This document shows, in pieces, positions 11,521 to 23,340 of a stretch of DNA of 64,000 nucleotides. Within the stretch, counting starts at the first letter, position 1, and every line of letters starts with the position of its first letter. The DNA comes from Mytilus edulis (lineage: Eukaryota > Mollusca > Bivalvia > Mytilida > Mytilidae). The notes under the pieces were generated by a model that was given only the letters and a program-made list of their open reading frames with translations, was not told where the DNA came from and searched no databases. The position numbers and the translations under genes are program-made. The stretch lies in contig NC_092352.1 in NCBI RefSeq assembly GCF_963676685.1, positions 27,423,117 through 27,487,116 on the forward strand. Direction: 5' to 3'.

Positions 11521-12893
11521 AGGCTAAGCAGTCGTTTTTGAATATGGGTTTTGTTGGTATAAATATTGATTTTTTGATCAATAAATTAATATAAGTACTT
11601 TCACAGTACCACAATCTGTCGATCTCTATATCTTGGCATCGGACAATGCCATGAATTTCTTGGACTGTCAATAACGCTTTTTCTAAATCCATTTGATGTT
11701 GAATGTGAACTGATTGATATCTTAGTCTTAGATACATGTACTTTTTGATTAGTTGTTACTGTCTTTGAATTAGCTGTCAGTATCTGAGAGTACTCTCAGT
11801 TCTGTGTATTTTTGTCGTTAGGAATGAGGGATGGATAAACATCCTGACACGTCCTGTTTAATTTATTTATTTAACGAATTTTGATGAGACTGTCGTAAAA
11901 GTGAGAGGTTTAGCGCAGTTCAGTATTTTTGTGATTTTACTTTTTATATGTTTGTTGTTGTTTTGCAATTTGCATTTTGTGTCGACTATTATATCATAGT
12001 TGCGTGTACATGTGCTGTGTTTATTTCACGTTATTTTGTCATTCGAGCGACACATATTTTAAATTGTAACAATGTCATAAAGCGGAAGGTAGGCTTGCGA
12101 TTAAAATTAATTCAACACATCATTTTTTTTCTTTTAACCAAGTCTGGAATATGGCTGTTGTTATAAAATAGTTCATTTCTATGCATTTGTTTTTGTTACT
12201 TCTATGTTCCTGTTGTTCCTTGTTACCCACTTATAGTTGATGTGTTTCCCTCGGTTTTAGTTTGTAACCCGGATTTGTTTTCTCTCAATCGATTTATGTC
12301 TTTGAACACCGGCATACCACTTTTGCCTTTATTTAACCCCGCCACATTTCTTATATGCCCGTCCAAAGTCAGGAGCCTGCAGTTAAGTGGTTGTCCTCGT
12401 TTCAAGATCAATTATCAGGTGAAAGTTACATATTGTGTATAGATATATGGATGAATAATAAGAGTAGTTTAAGTCAAATTCAAATTTTTTTCATGATTGT
12501 TTGTCTCTGTATTACGTGCTTCTGATCAAATTAGTTGTACGAAACGAAGGAAAAAAAATGAAATGTATCAAATCATGACACAATTTTTGTACGCATTTTT
12601 AACAGAAGCCAAATTAGAAAAAAATGATTTCTCTAAAAATTATCAAATACTTTTTTTAATTTTTGATGAATGAAAATCCCCTTCGACTGCTCTCCACATT
12701 ACTGATTTACACGACATACAAATAAAAGTGTCATTTATACAGAGAACTGTCTAATATCGTCTAAGGTTATGATCTTGTAACTTCGACAATTATCTACTGA
12801 CATCATCGACAACCACGTGTTAAATCAATGTGTCCACAAGAGTTAAAAGGATAAGAGATACAATATATAATTCATATATAAACAGCAAGTATA
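11521..12893. other. Intergenic region 3' of gene A, with repeat R4 fragment
   Basis: No gene supported. A dispersed R4 fragment covers about 12180-12400 (GTTTGTAACCCGGATTTGTT, TTATTTAACCCCGCCACATT, AAAGTCAGGAGCCTGCAG), partly shared with 52.76-53.03 and 16.06-16.35 kb. The remainder is AT-rich and anonymous. Confidence 0.55.
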
Positions 12894-14857
12894 TCAAAAG
12901 AATTTCTTCCCAAATCTGTAGGCATGGGATAACCAGTATTCAGCAGCCAGTTCATCGTTTATCAATTTGTAAGCTATCGTCAGCAGTATAAACGTAGTAA
13001 GCCGTTCTCTAAAGAAACCTGGAATACGGCTTTCTCGGTTTGAAATTATAATATTCCGTATAGCTCGATCTCTTTTTGTTTTATTCCCAGTTCTATTGAA
13101 TATGACAAAATGTAAAAAATGTGTGAATATAACAGGATGGACCCTCCAACATTTGAATCCAGTATCTATTAAGAATTCTTCTAACAACCATGTAGAAGTT
13201 GGTGTCTGATATATCAAATCCATGCATAAGTTCTTCGTACTTTGTAAAAACGATTGACGTTTGGACCATTTTGTACCAGCTTTAACAGCAAAATATCTCA
13301 TCATCTCCATATTGTCGACGAAGGTTAACAACAGTTTATTTTCTTTCGAACACTTCTGTAAGATTTTTTCTATGAGGTGTAGTGCAATACTATATTGTTT
13401 AATTTTGCAAAAATACATGGCTATCAGTGACCAGCCAGCTATTGCGTCTGAATTTGTACCAATCATTAAACGTGACACGATGTTTTTGTGAGATATATAC
13501 CTTTCTTTGTTATTTTGTGAGTCTAAACTTAATCTTTCGGCATATATTTGATTAGCATAGCAAACTGCTAATAGATAAATCCCTTTAGGAAAGTATGATT
13601 GTTTCTGTTTTAGCAGTCGAAGCAGAGACTTTGATAGGATTGCACGAATTTGCTTTCGAGTAGATGATTTTAAGGTTAACCGAAAGAGCTTCAGTAGAGA
13701 TAAAATTGCAATCTTCTTTTCCACAAATGTTGTGTCTGATAAAGAGTAACGTTGAAGCTGGTGAAAATGAAAAGTTCTAAATGCGTCACCATAATGAGTA
13801 CTTCGTAAAACAAGAGTTAAAAGGTTTTTTATTGCGTTTTCTAAAATCATTCTGGATGCATCATTAAGTATCCCGTCGAACAGATTATTCTCTGGTATAA
13901 AATAATGTGGACAGAAACCGTACCTTAACCAGTACATGAGACGTTTTTGTAGTTCATGAAAACATGCAAGAATATTGTTAGGATTCCACTCTTTTTGTGA
14001 TTGCTCTTCGCTGAGCCAAAACAATGTTGTTTTAATGAAATATGAGCAAATAAGTTTTCCAAATGGCAAGAACGCCATTAAATCTTTCTTGATGTACTTG
14101 AAAAATACATAACATAATACTTGTGTATGATTCCACGAATGAATCAGTTCTCTCTCTGCCAATGAAAACGAAAGACGCCATTCAGTAGGACAGTCTTCTT
14201 CCGCACCGAACTTACTTCCTATTGGTACAAGTAAAATACCCTGGTTTAGAATTTTCTCTACGACGTCGATAGTTGGCCATTCACGACCCGCAACCCTATG
14301 TAACCATGAACTTGATATTGTCGGCCATGTTTGACTTCGAAAACAGAAAAGGTGATCAACTGACTCATCTTCTGGTGATATGCACGGCCCATGAATACGA
14401 ATATTTTTATCCCGATAATTGCTCATGAAATACTCTTTAAACCGTCTGTTTGATACAACGGGACCATTAACGGATTCGACTCCCCAAACACGAACCAACT
14501 CCTCCGAAAAACGACTTTCAGGTGGAATTATTAAATGTGCAAATCCGGGATACGAGTTTTGTGTATTACAAACTAATGAAGGTTTTGAGTCATCGACTTT
14601 ATAACCAACGGCATACACGACGATTTGTTCCAGGATAGTCATGATGTCATAATCACAGTCTGGTATATGCACTCCCTCTGCCCGGCTACCACTACTGACA
14701 TTTGTGTACTGACTATTTACTTTCGTACAGTCATCTAGTACTGCATAAAGTAGGCGCGTTCCATCAACAGCATCGGCAGACCCACAAACATGACATAAAA
14801 GCTGGTATAACAAAAATGACGAACGTTTTGTTCCTTGTGTTTTACCAGATGCAAAAT
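12894..14857 (-). CDS. Gene A, exon 2: Mab-21/cGAS-like nucleotidyltransferase with TPR-like C-terminus
   Basis: Main exon of a predicted ~744-aa protein (with 15580-15850). The acceptor TTTTTACAG ends at 14858; the stop is TGA at 12896-12894. The NTase signature is present: GS at residues 147-148, an acidic pair D159-x-D161 in PDCDYDIM, and a third acid D258 in SVDHLFCF. The Mab-21 C-terminal helical domain follows: EWRLSFSLAERELIHS (~316-331), ICSYFIKTTLFWL (~360) and YFIPENNLFDG (~409-419). From about residue 500 the chain is helical and TPR-like, much longer than a bare Mab-21 or cGAS protein. No zinc-thumb cysteine cluster was seen between WRLSFS and the helical domain. Nucleotidyl transfer is plausible because all three acids are kept; product and ligand are unknown. 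It is a paralogue of gene B (30.7 kb). No internal stop. Confidence 0.88.
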
Positions 14858-15579
14858 CTGTAAAAAGTACAAAGTTGTGAGACTCAAGTTAATAAGAATT
14901 TCTTGAGACGAATTTAGGGGGTAGGGGAGCAGGGCGCAAGTGAACCCCTTTATGCCTAAAATATGATAAATGCATACACTTTGTACAAGTATCACTACCA
15001 ATGATAGTTTGGCACGTGACCTTAATTTCAAAATCCAGATTCCGCACTGGGGAACTGCATAATAATGTAATAGTTTCTTCGTTCCTTTTTAAATGGTGTC
15101 TTTTTGAAATTTCTAACTATATTAAGTGCTTTCATATATATTCCTAAAACCGTGGTTTTGAAATCTTATAGAAACTAACTAATGAATTAGTTTTAAACGG
15201 GTAAAATTGATAGAGCAAGATCACCTTCGAATTCAGTTCTTTAGTTTTACATTTACATTTATATCGTCGCAGCAAGGTAATTTTAAATAGTGCTTTTGCT
15301 TTTTCATAAAAAAAAAATCCATTTGTTAGGAGTTAAAATAAACGGGATTGTGATGCTGGTTCCTCGTCAGAGAAAGCCCAAGTCGATGTTTTATTTGTGG
15401 ATGTATTCCAATTTCGAATTTTAAAGATTTCTTAATTGTTTTGGTACTATTTCAAAAAATCAGTTTTTGGTTATACCTTAAAGCAGCTTTTAACAAAAGC
15501 GTATGTATTTTACTCGCCAGTTTTGTGCAAACGAAACACTTCAAACGACGTTGGTTTTCGCACCCGGTTTTAGACGTAC

Positions 15580-15850
15580 CTGTGAGAAATTTCAGCATTT
15601 GACTTGATTGTAGGCGTAGCTGTTGTGAACAAACATGCCTTTCTTCTGATAGTTTATGTTCTAAGACAGATAACAAAGTAACATTCCCTCTTTCGTCCGT
15701 CTCTTCGAATTCACCAAGGTATTCAAACATTTTTTGTCGAGTACGTTCATCCGCACAAATGTTAAAATTTGAAGAGGAATGTGGAATGGTAAACAGATCA
15801 AAACGAAAAAGCACATCGCTGGCTTCGTTGATATATGCATTGAGTGACAT
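15580..15850 (-). CDS. Gene A, exon 1: N-terminal domain
   Basis: Encodes residues 1-90 plus one base. The ATG (15850-15848) directly follows a splice-like acceptor TTTATTTTATTCAG, so at least one upstream, probably non-coding, exon is expected. The chosen donor is ACAG|GTACGT at 15580/15579, a near-perfect consensus. It leaves one base, so that G+AT of exon 2 makes an Asp codon; genes B and C also join in phase 1. The peptide is clearly related to exon 1 of B and C (…EASDV… matching …KGASDV…, and FEYLGEFEE matching LQYLGEIED). A second GT at 15476 stays open further but gives the wrong phase. Function of this N-terminal domain is unknown; it precedes the NTase core as effector or ligand-sensing extensions do in other cGLRs (inference). 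Confidence 0.8.
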
Positions 15851-17070
15851 CTGAATAAAATAAATAAACAAGTCCTTAGAAATAGACATGTGTCTATACA
15901 ATATGTCTTACTCTCAATCGTCTTAAAAAGTTGTGAATGCATTTGAATTAAAACAAAGAAAGATCCGCCTTAATATACAATGATTCAACTAACAAAACTA
16001 ACATGTGACTTAAGACAATTACTGATAATGTACCTGAATTTGTGAGTGTATGTTTTGTACCAAACTGACGAGTTGAGTTCTCGCAAACATGTTTAACCAC
16101 ACCATATTTATTTTGTGCCTTTCTCAAGCATGGAACGTTTTATACAGTTGATATCTTACGTTAATTGGTAAAATATGAACTAAGCCGGTTTTTTATGTGA
16201 TAACATTACAGTGAAAAGTTGAATGCACGATATCATTTTCAGTCGAATGCTTTTAAGCGGAATCATAACTTTGTGTTTTTCTCAATCACTTTATGAATTT
16301 CGAACAGCGGTATACTACTGTTGCCTTTATTTATACAATATATCTTTATATTTGTTTACTTAGTTTTTAAAAGCACAAAAATACACAGTTGAATATGTTT
16401 TACATTAACGATTTGAAGATAGGATGATTTGAAAGAAAGAAATCAGGTATAGCTAGTATATATACACCCTGAATAGTTTTATTAAATTCTAGAAAAATTA
16501 AAATTAGACCCTTTAATTTTCTTTTAGAAAGTTATTTCTGTAATGCGCGTATCTCTCCTAAGAATCTATCTATAAACATGATATACTAGTAGTAACAACA
16601 TACATTTAAACAGTACTAATTTTTCTGTACAAGATGAGCATTTCGACAATCAATATCTCTCCAGTGATGCTCGAGGCCGAAATATTTGAAAATCCAAAGC
16701 TTATTAAAAATATGAAGATCTGTTTAATTTTACTTACTTTTCAATAATGAACTGTTTTTTGCGTCCAAAATATTATAAATGGAAAAGTATTAAAAATAAC
16801 AGGCATTCGTGTGACAAAAAAATATAACGATGTCTTTTTTGTATTCATATTTAAATCAAGTTTCATAGATTTACTTTCATGTTATTGTGTTTTCGTACTC
16901 AACCATTCATTTACTTGTCAACTACAAGGAAGCAAGACAATCGTTATAAAGTCTGCCAAGGGGCAACATACGGGATTGGAGTTTGAATTTGGTTGAAACG
17001 CAAGGATATAACAGAGAGTTAAGAAAACTGTCTATACACCATATACAAGGGAACAGAAGTCAACATCAGG
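15851..17070. other. Upstream of gene A; anonymous DNA with R4 fragment
   Basis: Should hold the promoter and any 5' UTR exon of gene A, but neither could be pinned down. A degraded R4 repeat lies around 16060-16345 (TTCTCGCAAACATGTTTAAC, CGAACAGCGGTATACTACTG). Confidence 0.45.
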
Positions 17071-17074
17071 GATG

Positions 17075-18369
17075 GGGTAATTAAAAATGTAATGGTAATT
17101 AAGTGTAATGCATTACAATTTTCCATGTAATTGAATGTAATGTGTAATTGAGCATTTTTTTAATTACATGTAATGGTAATTTAATTAATTACATTGAAAA
17201 AAGCATGTAATGCTCAATTACTTTTGAATTACATTTGAATTACATGTACTTTTATGGTGTTACAGTTAAGGATTTGCGTTTAATAATATAAATTGTAAAA
17301 TTATATATATATTTTTCAAGTATTAATATCTATGCTTTTTTAATATATGAAGTCTGTAATTTATTCTGAAGTTTTTATATCATTTATTTGACCTACAGAT
17401 TTTTTTTGAATAGTCTTATAATTTAAAAAAATGTGATTATCTTATATAAGGGTTGTTCAGTTTTTAAGAAAGATCTTTAACTAAATAGATTGATAAGTAA
17501 TAAACACCTTGTTAAACTAAAACAATTAAATGTGTTACTGTGAAACATCTTTCTGAGACAGTTCATTTAGAGTATAAAATCACTGCATACAATCATTTTG
17601 TCAAATTAGTATACACAAAAGGATTATAGAAATAAAAATTAACAGCTGTAAAAACAAACAGCAATTAATCAGATTAAAATGTCCAGGGGCAATGCCACTA
17701 TTACAGATATTTTATCTAATTAGCAAAATATTGCTAATATTTAGACATTATATACATCATGTACATTGTTTGTACTAAAAATTATTTCCAATATTGTGAC
17801 AAGCACACTTTTTAATATTTTTATTTAAAGTAAAATAAAAAAATATTTTAAATTAATTTATAATTTCTTTATTCATTTTATGTTTTATTCAAATGAGTTC
17901 ATTTCTGAGATGTCAAAATACACCTTGATGTATTGGCAAGCTAATAGGAACAAATTCCCTCTCCTATCAATATAATGATCTTCTAATCATTAAAGTTCCA
18001 TGTCCTGATCAAGCAATATCTTGCACAACATTAGCTCCTGTAAAAGACTATTCACAATAGCTGTTTTCAGACCAGAAGATTTAGATTAATTGACAAAACA
18101 TTAAAATAATTACATTATATGATTATCAAATGCAATGCTTAAACTATGCTAACATGAATATTTTACACATGCATTATATAAACATGTAAAATATTGTTAA
18201 AAAATATCATGATGAAATGTAATGTGTAATTTAATTAATTACTTTAGTAAAGTAATTGTAATTTAATTAATTACATTTCAAAAACTGTGTAATGTGTAAT
18301 TAGTGTAATTGACCATTTTTGCAATGTAATGTGTAATTTAATTAATTACATTCCAATGTAATTGACCCC
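17075..18369. mobile_element. Non-autonomous DNA-transposon-like element with GTAATGTGTAATT subterminal repeats
   Basis: Both ends are packed with variants of GTAATGTGTAATT and TTTAATTAATTACAT: 17075-17255 at the left, 18215-18369 at the right, in inverted arrangement. The left edge starts GGGGTAATTAAAAATGTAAT and the right edge ends CCAATGTAATTGACCCC, an imperfect terminal inverted repeat. About 1.0 kb of AT-rich non-coding DNA lies between. No transposase frame is present and no convincing target duplication was found, so the superfamily is open. Confidence 0.72.
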
Positions 18370-19348
18370 AAGTCTGGTCAACATGTCGTGGAAATTTCCG
18401 AAAAGCACTGACATGTTAACTATAAACATGTCCAATAGGGGCATGTATCCTTTATATGGAGGTCGTTGATTTTATTCAATGCATGGCATACGTAGCGATC
18501 ATTTAAAAGTCAATGAATTGAATTTACATCAACAATTGTTAAGACTTGCATCAAGTCATGCAAGTTCGACGTTTCTCTCATTGGTATTTTTCAACGTTTA
18601 AAAATTAGGACTTGCTTCACTTTTGTTACTTTTGCTCCGCTTCAATTGAAAATGTATTCTCTGTTGTAAGGAAAACATTTCCAAGTTCAATGAAATACTT
18701 TAATATCTGTTAACAAAATACTTTTTCGTCTTATGTATTCATATGTGGTTTATGGGTCTTGCTTTGTTTTTTCGATGGCCATAAAAGCAAAACGAAATAT
18801 GGCCACCAACATATAATAAAACCATAGGAGAGATGACAAATTTTGTCATATTCAAATAATATGAGGCAGGCATTACCTGAAAATGGGGACGAAGTCTGTA
18901 TGAATTATTTTTTTGTAACTTAAATATTTGTTTAAAAAAAAAGAAACGGAAATACCGTAACGTTTCCGATTTTGGTTCTGTTGTTAGGGATTTAGTTGTG
19001 ACGTTATTTAAATTATGACGTCATATGCAATGTAAACAAACAAACGCTATCATCAGGTAACGTTTTTTCAAGGAATTATTAAAAATGAAATTGGTATTGC
19101 GCGTTCCTTCCTATTTTATACTAGACTGATAAATATACATTTTACTCAAAGTTTCATACAAACGAGACCGGAAAAATTAAGTACATTGTACATTTCTGCG
19201 CAGGTCCGGTTTTTCAAAACACGACAAAAAAATTGAACGATTTTGAGTTCATTAGTACAATGAAAAATTCGGGAAATTTTCCCGTATTTTTTTTTTATTG
19301 AAATTTCTACTGTTATTGGGGACTCTGTCCCCATAATACAGCTCTTTA
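18370..19348. other. Intergenic, nothing recognised
   Basis: AT-rich DNA. No gene, RNA or clear repeat was identified. Confidence 0.45.
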
Positions 19349-19757
19349 TGGTGACCAGATGCAGTCATTTCACCTTTTCGAGTTTTCTCCTTTCACTTTG
19401 CAAACGTGAATTTGCGAAATCGAGAAATCGGGAAATCAAGAAATTGAGAAATTGAGAAATCGAGAAATCGGGAAATCTGGAAATCAAGAAATAGGGAAAG
19501 CGAAAACTCGAAATTTAGAAATCTTTTGTCCGTTTTCGTTTATTTGTCTTCGCGTTTTCGCGTTTTTGCTTTCTTGATTTCTCGATTTCTCGTTTTCCCG
19601 ATTTTCCGATTTCTCGCTTTCTCGATTTCTCTATTTCTCTATTTCTCGATTTCTCAGTTTCTCTCTTTCTCGATTTCCTGATTTCGAGTGAAAGTGAAAG
19701 GAGACTTGAAACGCGAAAACGTGAAAAGGCGAAACTGGTACATCCGACCACCATAGA
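19349..19757. mobile_element. Foldback element with GAAATCGAGAAAT-type internal arrays
   Basis: Outer arms are inverted: TATGGTGACCAGATGCAG ... CACCTTTTCGAGTTTTCTCC ... TCCTTTCACTTTG on the left, and the complement of AAAGTGAAAGGAGACTTG ... CGTGAAAAGGCG ... CCGACCACCATA on the right. Between them, 19414-19505 is a purine-rich array of (GAAATCGAGAAATCGGG)-like words and 19565-19690 is its pyrimidine-rich mirror. The Lys/Arg/Glu-rich frame on the minus strand is a by-product of the array. No target duplication was confirmed. Confidence 0.75.
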
Positions 19758-19879
19758 TCCTTGTGTTTCCATAGGTTTTATGTGTCAATAAGGTTTCAGG
19801 ACCTCTAACACTTGCATGTCAAAGATTTACCGATGACAGTGCGTCATTACGGGACAATTTCTACAGAAGTATAAATAGT

Positions 19880-20310
19880 TTTTTTTTTCTGAAAATAGGA
19901 TTGACAATATTTTATTCATGTTCCAGACTATCATATTACAACAATGAATTATATTTCCGGATTGAAGAATAGGAAATTTGGACTGCCAGTAGCAACACAA
20001 TTGTTTGATAGGGATCGAAATTTTGTCTTCAAACATGCTACCTACGGACCGCTTAGTTAGCTGTTGCAAGGTGTTTCGTTATGAACAGAATGAGTAAAAA
20101 TCACCCATCATGGAAAATCGGAATTAATGACACTCTTATTATCACACAGCACAGCCAAAACACATCCCTTCAACATGGGTCCTACTGAGGGATAGGATAT
20201 TTTAAAATTATTCATTGTTAACATGTTCGTGGCTTCTTATTTTTAAAATTCAACGACAGTCTAACGAAAATTAAACCAAATTTAGAGTTTTAGAAGATTT
20301 CGCAGATGAA
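19880..20310 (+). repeat. Segmental duplication block 1, segment matching 49.69-50.06 kb
   Basis: Matches in order: CAATGAATTATATTTCCGG with 49743; GGGATCGAAATTTTGT with 49804; ACGGACC and TTGC near 20045 with 49835; CCTACTGAGGG with 49969; CATGTTCGTGGCTTCTT with 50000. It lies between gene A and gene E; its partner lies between the 45.5-48.1 kb segment and the cGLR remnant. Confidence 0.65.
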
Positions 20311-20384
20311 ACGCATGAATGAAATTATGATCATTAAGAGAACTTTTTTCTATTCGACATGAATTTGACTTTTATTACTTAAAA

Positions 20385-20590
20385 TGTCTTTTTCTTCGTT
20401 TTTTCCCGTTGGTATTCCCGTTTGAATGGTTTTACACTAGTAATTTTTGGGGTCCTTTATAGATTGCTTTCGGTGTGAGCCAAGGCTCCGTGTTGAAGAC
20501 CGTACTTTTACCTATAATGGTTTACTTTTATAAATTGTGACTTAGATGGAGAGTTGTCTCGTTGGCACTCATACAACATCTTCTTATATC
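20385..20590 (-). repeat. Dispersed repeat R5
   Basis: TTTGAATGGTTTTACACTAG, GGTGTGAGCCAAGGCTCCGT, GAAGACCGTA and GAGAGTTGTCTCGTTGGCAC are the reverse of the R5 copies at 28.87, 37.98, 51.79 and 59.77 kb, and match the orientation of the 60.73 kb copy. Confidence 0.85.
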
Positions 20591-21729
20591 GATGAAAAAT
20601 TAATTCGAATTTTTATTTTAAAATACATTTTGTCGCGACACAATATATGATGAAAAAAAACCCATCAATTTTGGATTATATAACTGAAGTTAATTCAATA
20701 CAAAATGCTATCAAGTGTGCATTTAAATTATGTGTTGTACCCGGAAGTCATTTAACATGCCATAAATATCGATAGCGTATTCATCTAACATCTCCTTCCT
20801 GTAAGTTGATTTTTCAATTTCTCTCATATTCTAAGTTAATTGGCACTATTTTTTTTAACAGAATAACAGACTATTTAATGAAAAACACAATGTTTAATCT
20901 ACAATTTCACTATTTTGTAGTTCTAGTGTTAACTTTTTATAATAACCTCCGTTTTTTTGGGTTATTATATAGTATAATATCTATTTCTATTAAAAAAAAA
21001 TATATCATATGAAGCAAATGATTAGTAGAGCCCTCTTCCAGTCCTAACGAGGAAAAGACGGGGTAGGGGGAGATTGATAAAAAGTATGAACTTAAAACCA
21101 TTCATAATTTCTCAAAAAGTATAATACAATACGTGATTAGACACGTTTACGCCTTTTGTTTGAGACCTTTCAACATTGGGCTGTTTTTTCCTTCAAAGGT
21201 AAGATATGTGACCTTTAAAAATAGTGAATACATATCCATATATCATTATTACATCATTTAACTTTAAAAGAAGCATTATATGTATATGCATATACGACAA
21301 AGTAGGACATGGTATATATGAATGAACTACACTAACAGTTTTTTTTTTTAAATTATTGATTGTCGATCATTACATATCCTTGCAATTTTCCATATACATG
21401 TATGTTCAATTCTTCAAGTAGACACTTGAATAGTTTGCGATTTATTGATATAGTTATCAATATATGGTATAAATGTATTTTAAGACCTTTCTAGGTATTT
21501 TATAAAAAGAGTGATATACATTAACTGAAGTAGTGTCAGCTTGATTTGTAGTCTGTATCAGTCAATGATAAACGTTCAATGATTAATGTATGTAGAATTT
21601 TCAATAGAGAATAATAAATGTATTTAACATCTCAAAGAGTACTTTGGTTGGCTAATTGTATCGGTCAACTAAGGAATGTACTAAATCTATAACATGCATA
21701 AACATACACATACCCATGCATAGAAAAAT
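20591..21729. other. Upstream of gene E
   Basis: AT-rich, no further gene. It should contain the gene E promoter, and possibly a 5' UTR exon: a weak acceptor CTTCATAG ends at 21757, shortly before the second ATG of gene E. Bases 21446-21537 have an inverted copy at 24895-24986. Confidence 0.45.
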
Positions 21730-23239
21730 ATGATTTTTCATAAAGATTCCTTCATAGATATGTCTTTTAAATTTTCAGACGAAATGGAAAAAGCTTTTCT
21801 TAAGTATATCTACAGAAGGCATTGTAAATTTGACGAACATTCAGAAGTTGTAAATGAGATAGAAATAACTGTTCAAAGTATAGTGGATAAAGTTTTGGCT
21901 CGAGTTGCAAAGAAGACACCTGTTCTTGAGATTTCCAAAACCGTAAGTGGTGGAAGTTTCTATGAGCAAACAAAAGTTGGAGCCCCTGATGAATTTGATT
22001 ACATGGTTATCGTCCCACTTTTATCTTTACCAGGAACAGTCAAATTGGAGGAAGGATGTACACCATGGTACAAGAAAATACACATCACAAGCGATGCAGA
22101 TAAGTACAAAGACTATTTGGAGTCAGAGGATAAATTAAGCAATGAACTATTGACCAGAAAATTTTGGGGAAGTTTATTGGTTCAATGTCAAAATGAAGTC
22201 ATTTCCGAAACGTTTAAGTATGGGACAATAAGAACAAAAGGATGCAAATCTCGTAAACTACTGTTAAAATACATAAAGCATGAAAGAGTGGAAACACTGG
22301 AAGTGAACTACGATGAAAATCAAGTTTCCGATAGCAAAGAACTAGTTCATTTACCTTACATGGAAATAGGAGTAGATCTAATGATTGCGATAGATTATCC
22401 AAACATCGCAGATGTCTTTTCGCAAGAAGGTTTTCCTTCAGAATGGAGTGATCTTGTTAGAGAAAAAGGATGTCAATTGGTTGCCAAAAGTTGCCAGTCA
22501 TTAAATCCATGCTCCACCTGTTGGCATGTGTCCCTAGCTACCTCTGAATCAAGTCTAATGAGGGAAATGGATGCAAAACATAAAAAATGCTATCAAGTTT
22601 TAAAGTACCTTATGATAAGGGAGGTTTCGTTTTCCAGGAAAATGCGCAAATTTATCATCATACATGTTAAAAAATGCTTTTATGTTTCATGTTTATGGTA
22701 AAACAAATTGTTCAAAAGACGAACAATCATGTATTTATGCAGTGCTAGATTATATAGCATACAATTTCAGGCAAGGCAAAATGCCTTGCTTTTTGTCTAG
22801 AAACATTGATACATGGGGTCCAGTTTTAAAGTTTCCAGCATTAGCAACTAGATCCGGTAGGTACCCAAATACCTTTCTGGATGAAGGGACACTAGGCATT
22901 GAATGGTATGCTGTCTGTTGGCTTGAGTTATGGTGCAGGGTTGTTCTTAAAGTACAGAGTCTACTTCGAGAGGTAAAGACCCATGACGATCAGGCTATCC
23001 AAGAACAGTTTTATATGATGAAAGAATCAATGATGCTCCTAATTGAATGCTATTGTAAGCATACTAACTTTATTCAAATGCCGACAGATTCAAAAGACTG
23101 CAAAATGCCAACAAGCATATCAGAAACTGAAATGAATACACATTTTATTCGTTATTTCAAACGTTTACAGGAATTATTTGATGTCAAACTTGGTAATTTG
23201 GTTTCGGAAGAAATATATACTATTACGTCAAGCAACTAA
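21730..23239 (+). pseudogene. Gene E: cGAS-like receptor (cGLR) with a one-base frameshift
   Basis: Reads from ATG 21730 (a second ATG at 21760 is the alternative start) to about 22640. It continues in the next frame to a TAA at 23237-23239, about 500 residues overall, a normal length for a molluscan cGLR. The catalytic set of cGAS enzymes is complete: GGS at residues 74-76, E88-F-D90 in GAPDEFDYM, and D216 in MEIGVDLMIAI. Then come WHVSLATSESSL and, across the shift, SYMLKNAFMFHV of the helical lobe. The shift is one extra base, most simply in the AAAA run near 22638-22641. No cGAS-type zinc thumb is seen. Such enzymes make cyclic dinucleotides after sensing RNA or DNA and act through STING. 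Either this is a recent pseudogene or the base is an assembly error in a homopolymer; everything else is intact. A candidate AATAAA lies at 23399-23404. Confidence 0.85.
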
Positions 23240-23284
23240 AGAATTCTATTTATTTTTAGAATTTCAATTAATAAGAATACAAAG

Positions 23285-23340
23285 GGGAAAACAAGTTAAG
23301 AGTTGTCTCATTGCCACCCATACCACATCTTCTTATTTCT
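23285..23340 (-). repeat. Dispersed repeat R5, short terminal fragment
   Basis: AGAGTTGTCTCATTGCCACC and ATACCACATCTTCTTATTTC are the outer end of R5, just 3' of gene E. Confidence 0.75.

Noticed and set aside
19515..19772. Lys/Arg/Glu-rich frame, minus strand
   Set aside because: Direct product of the GAAATCG-type array in a foldback element.
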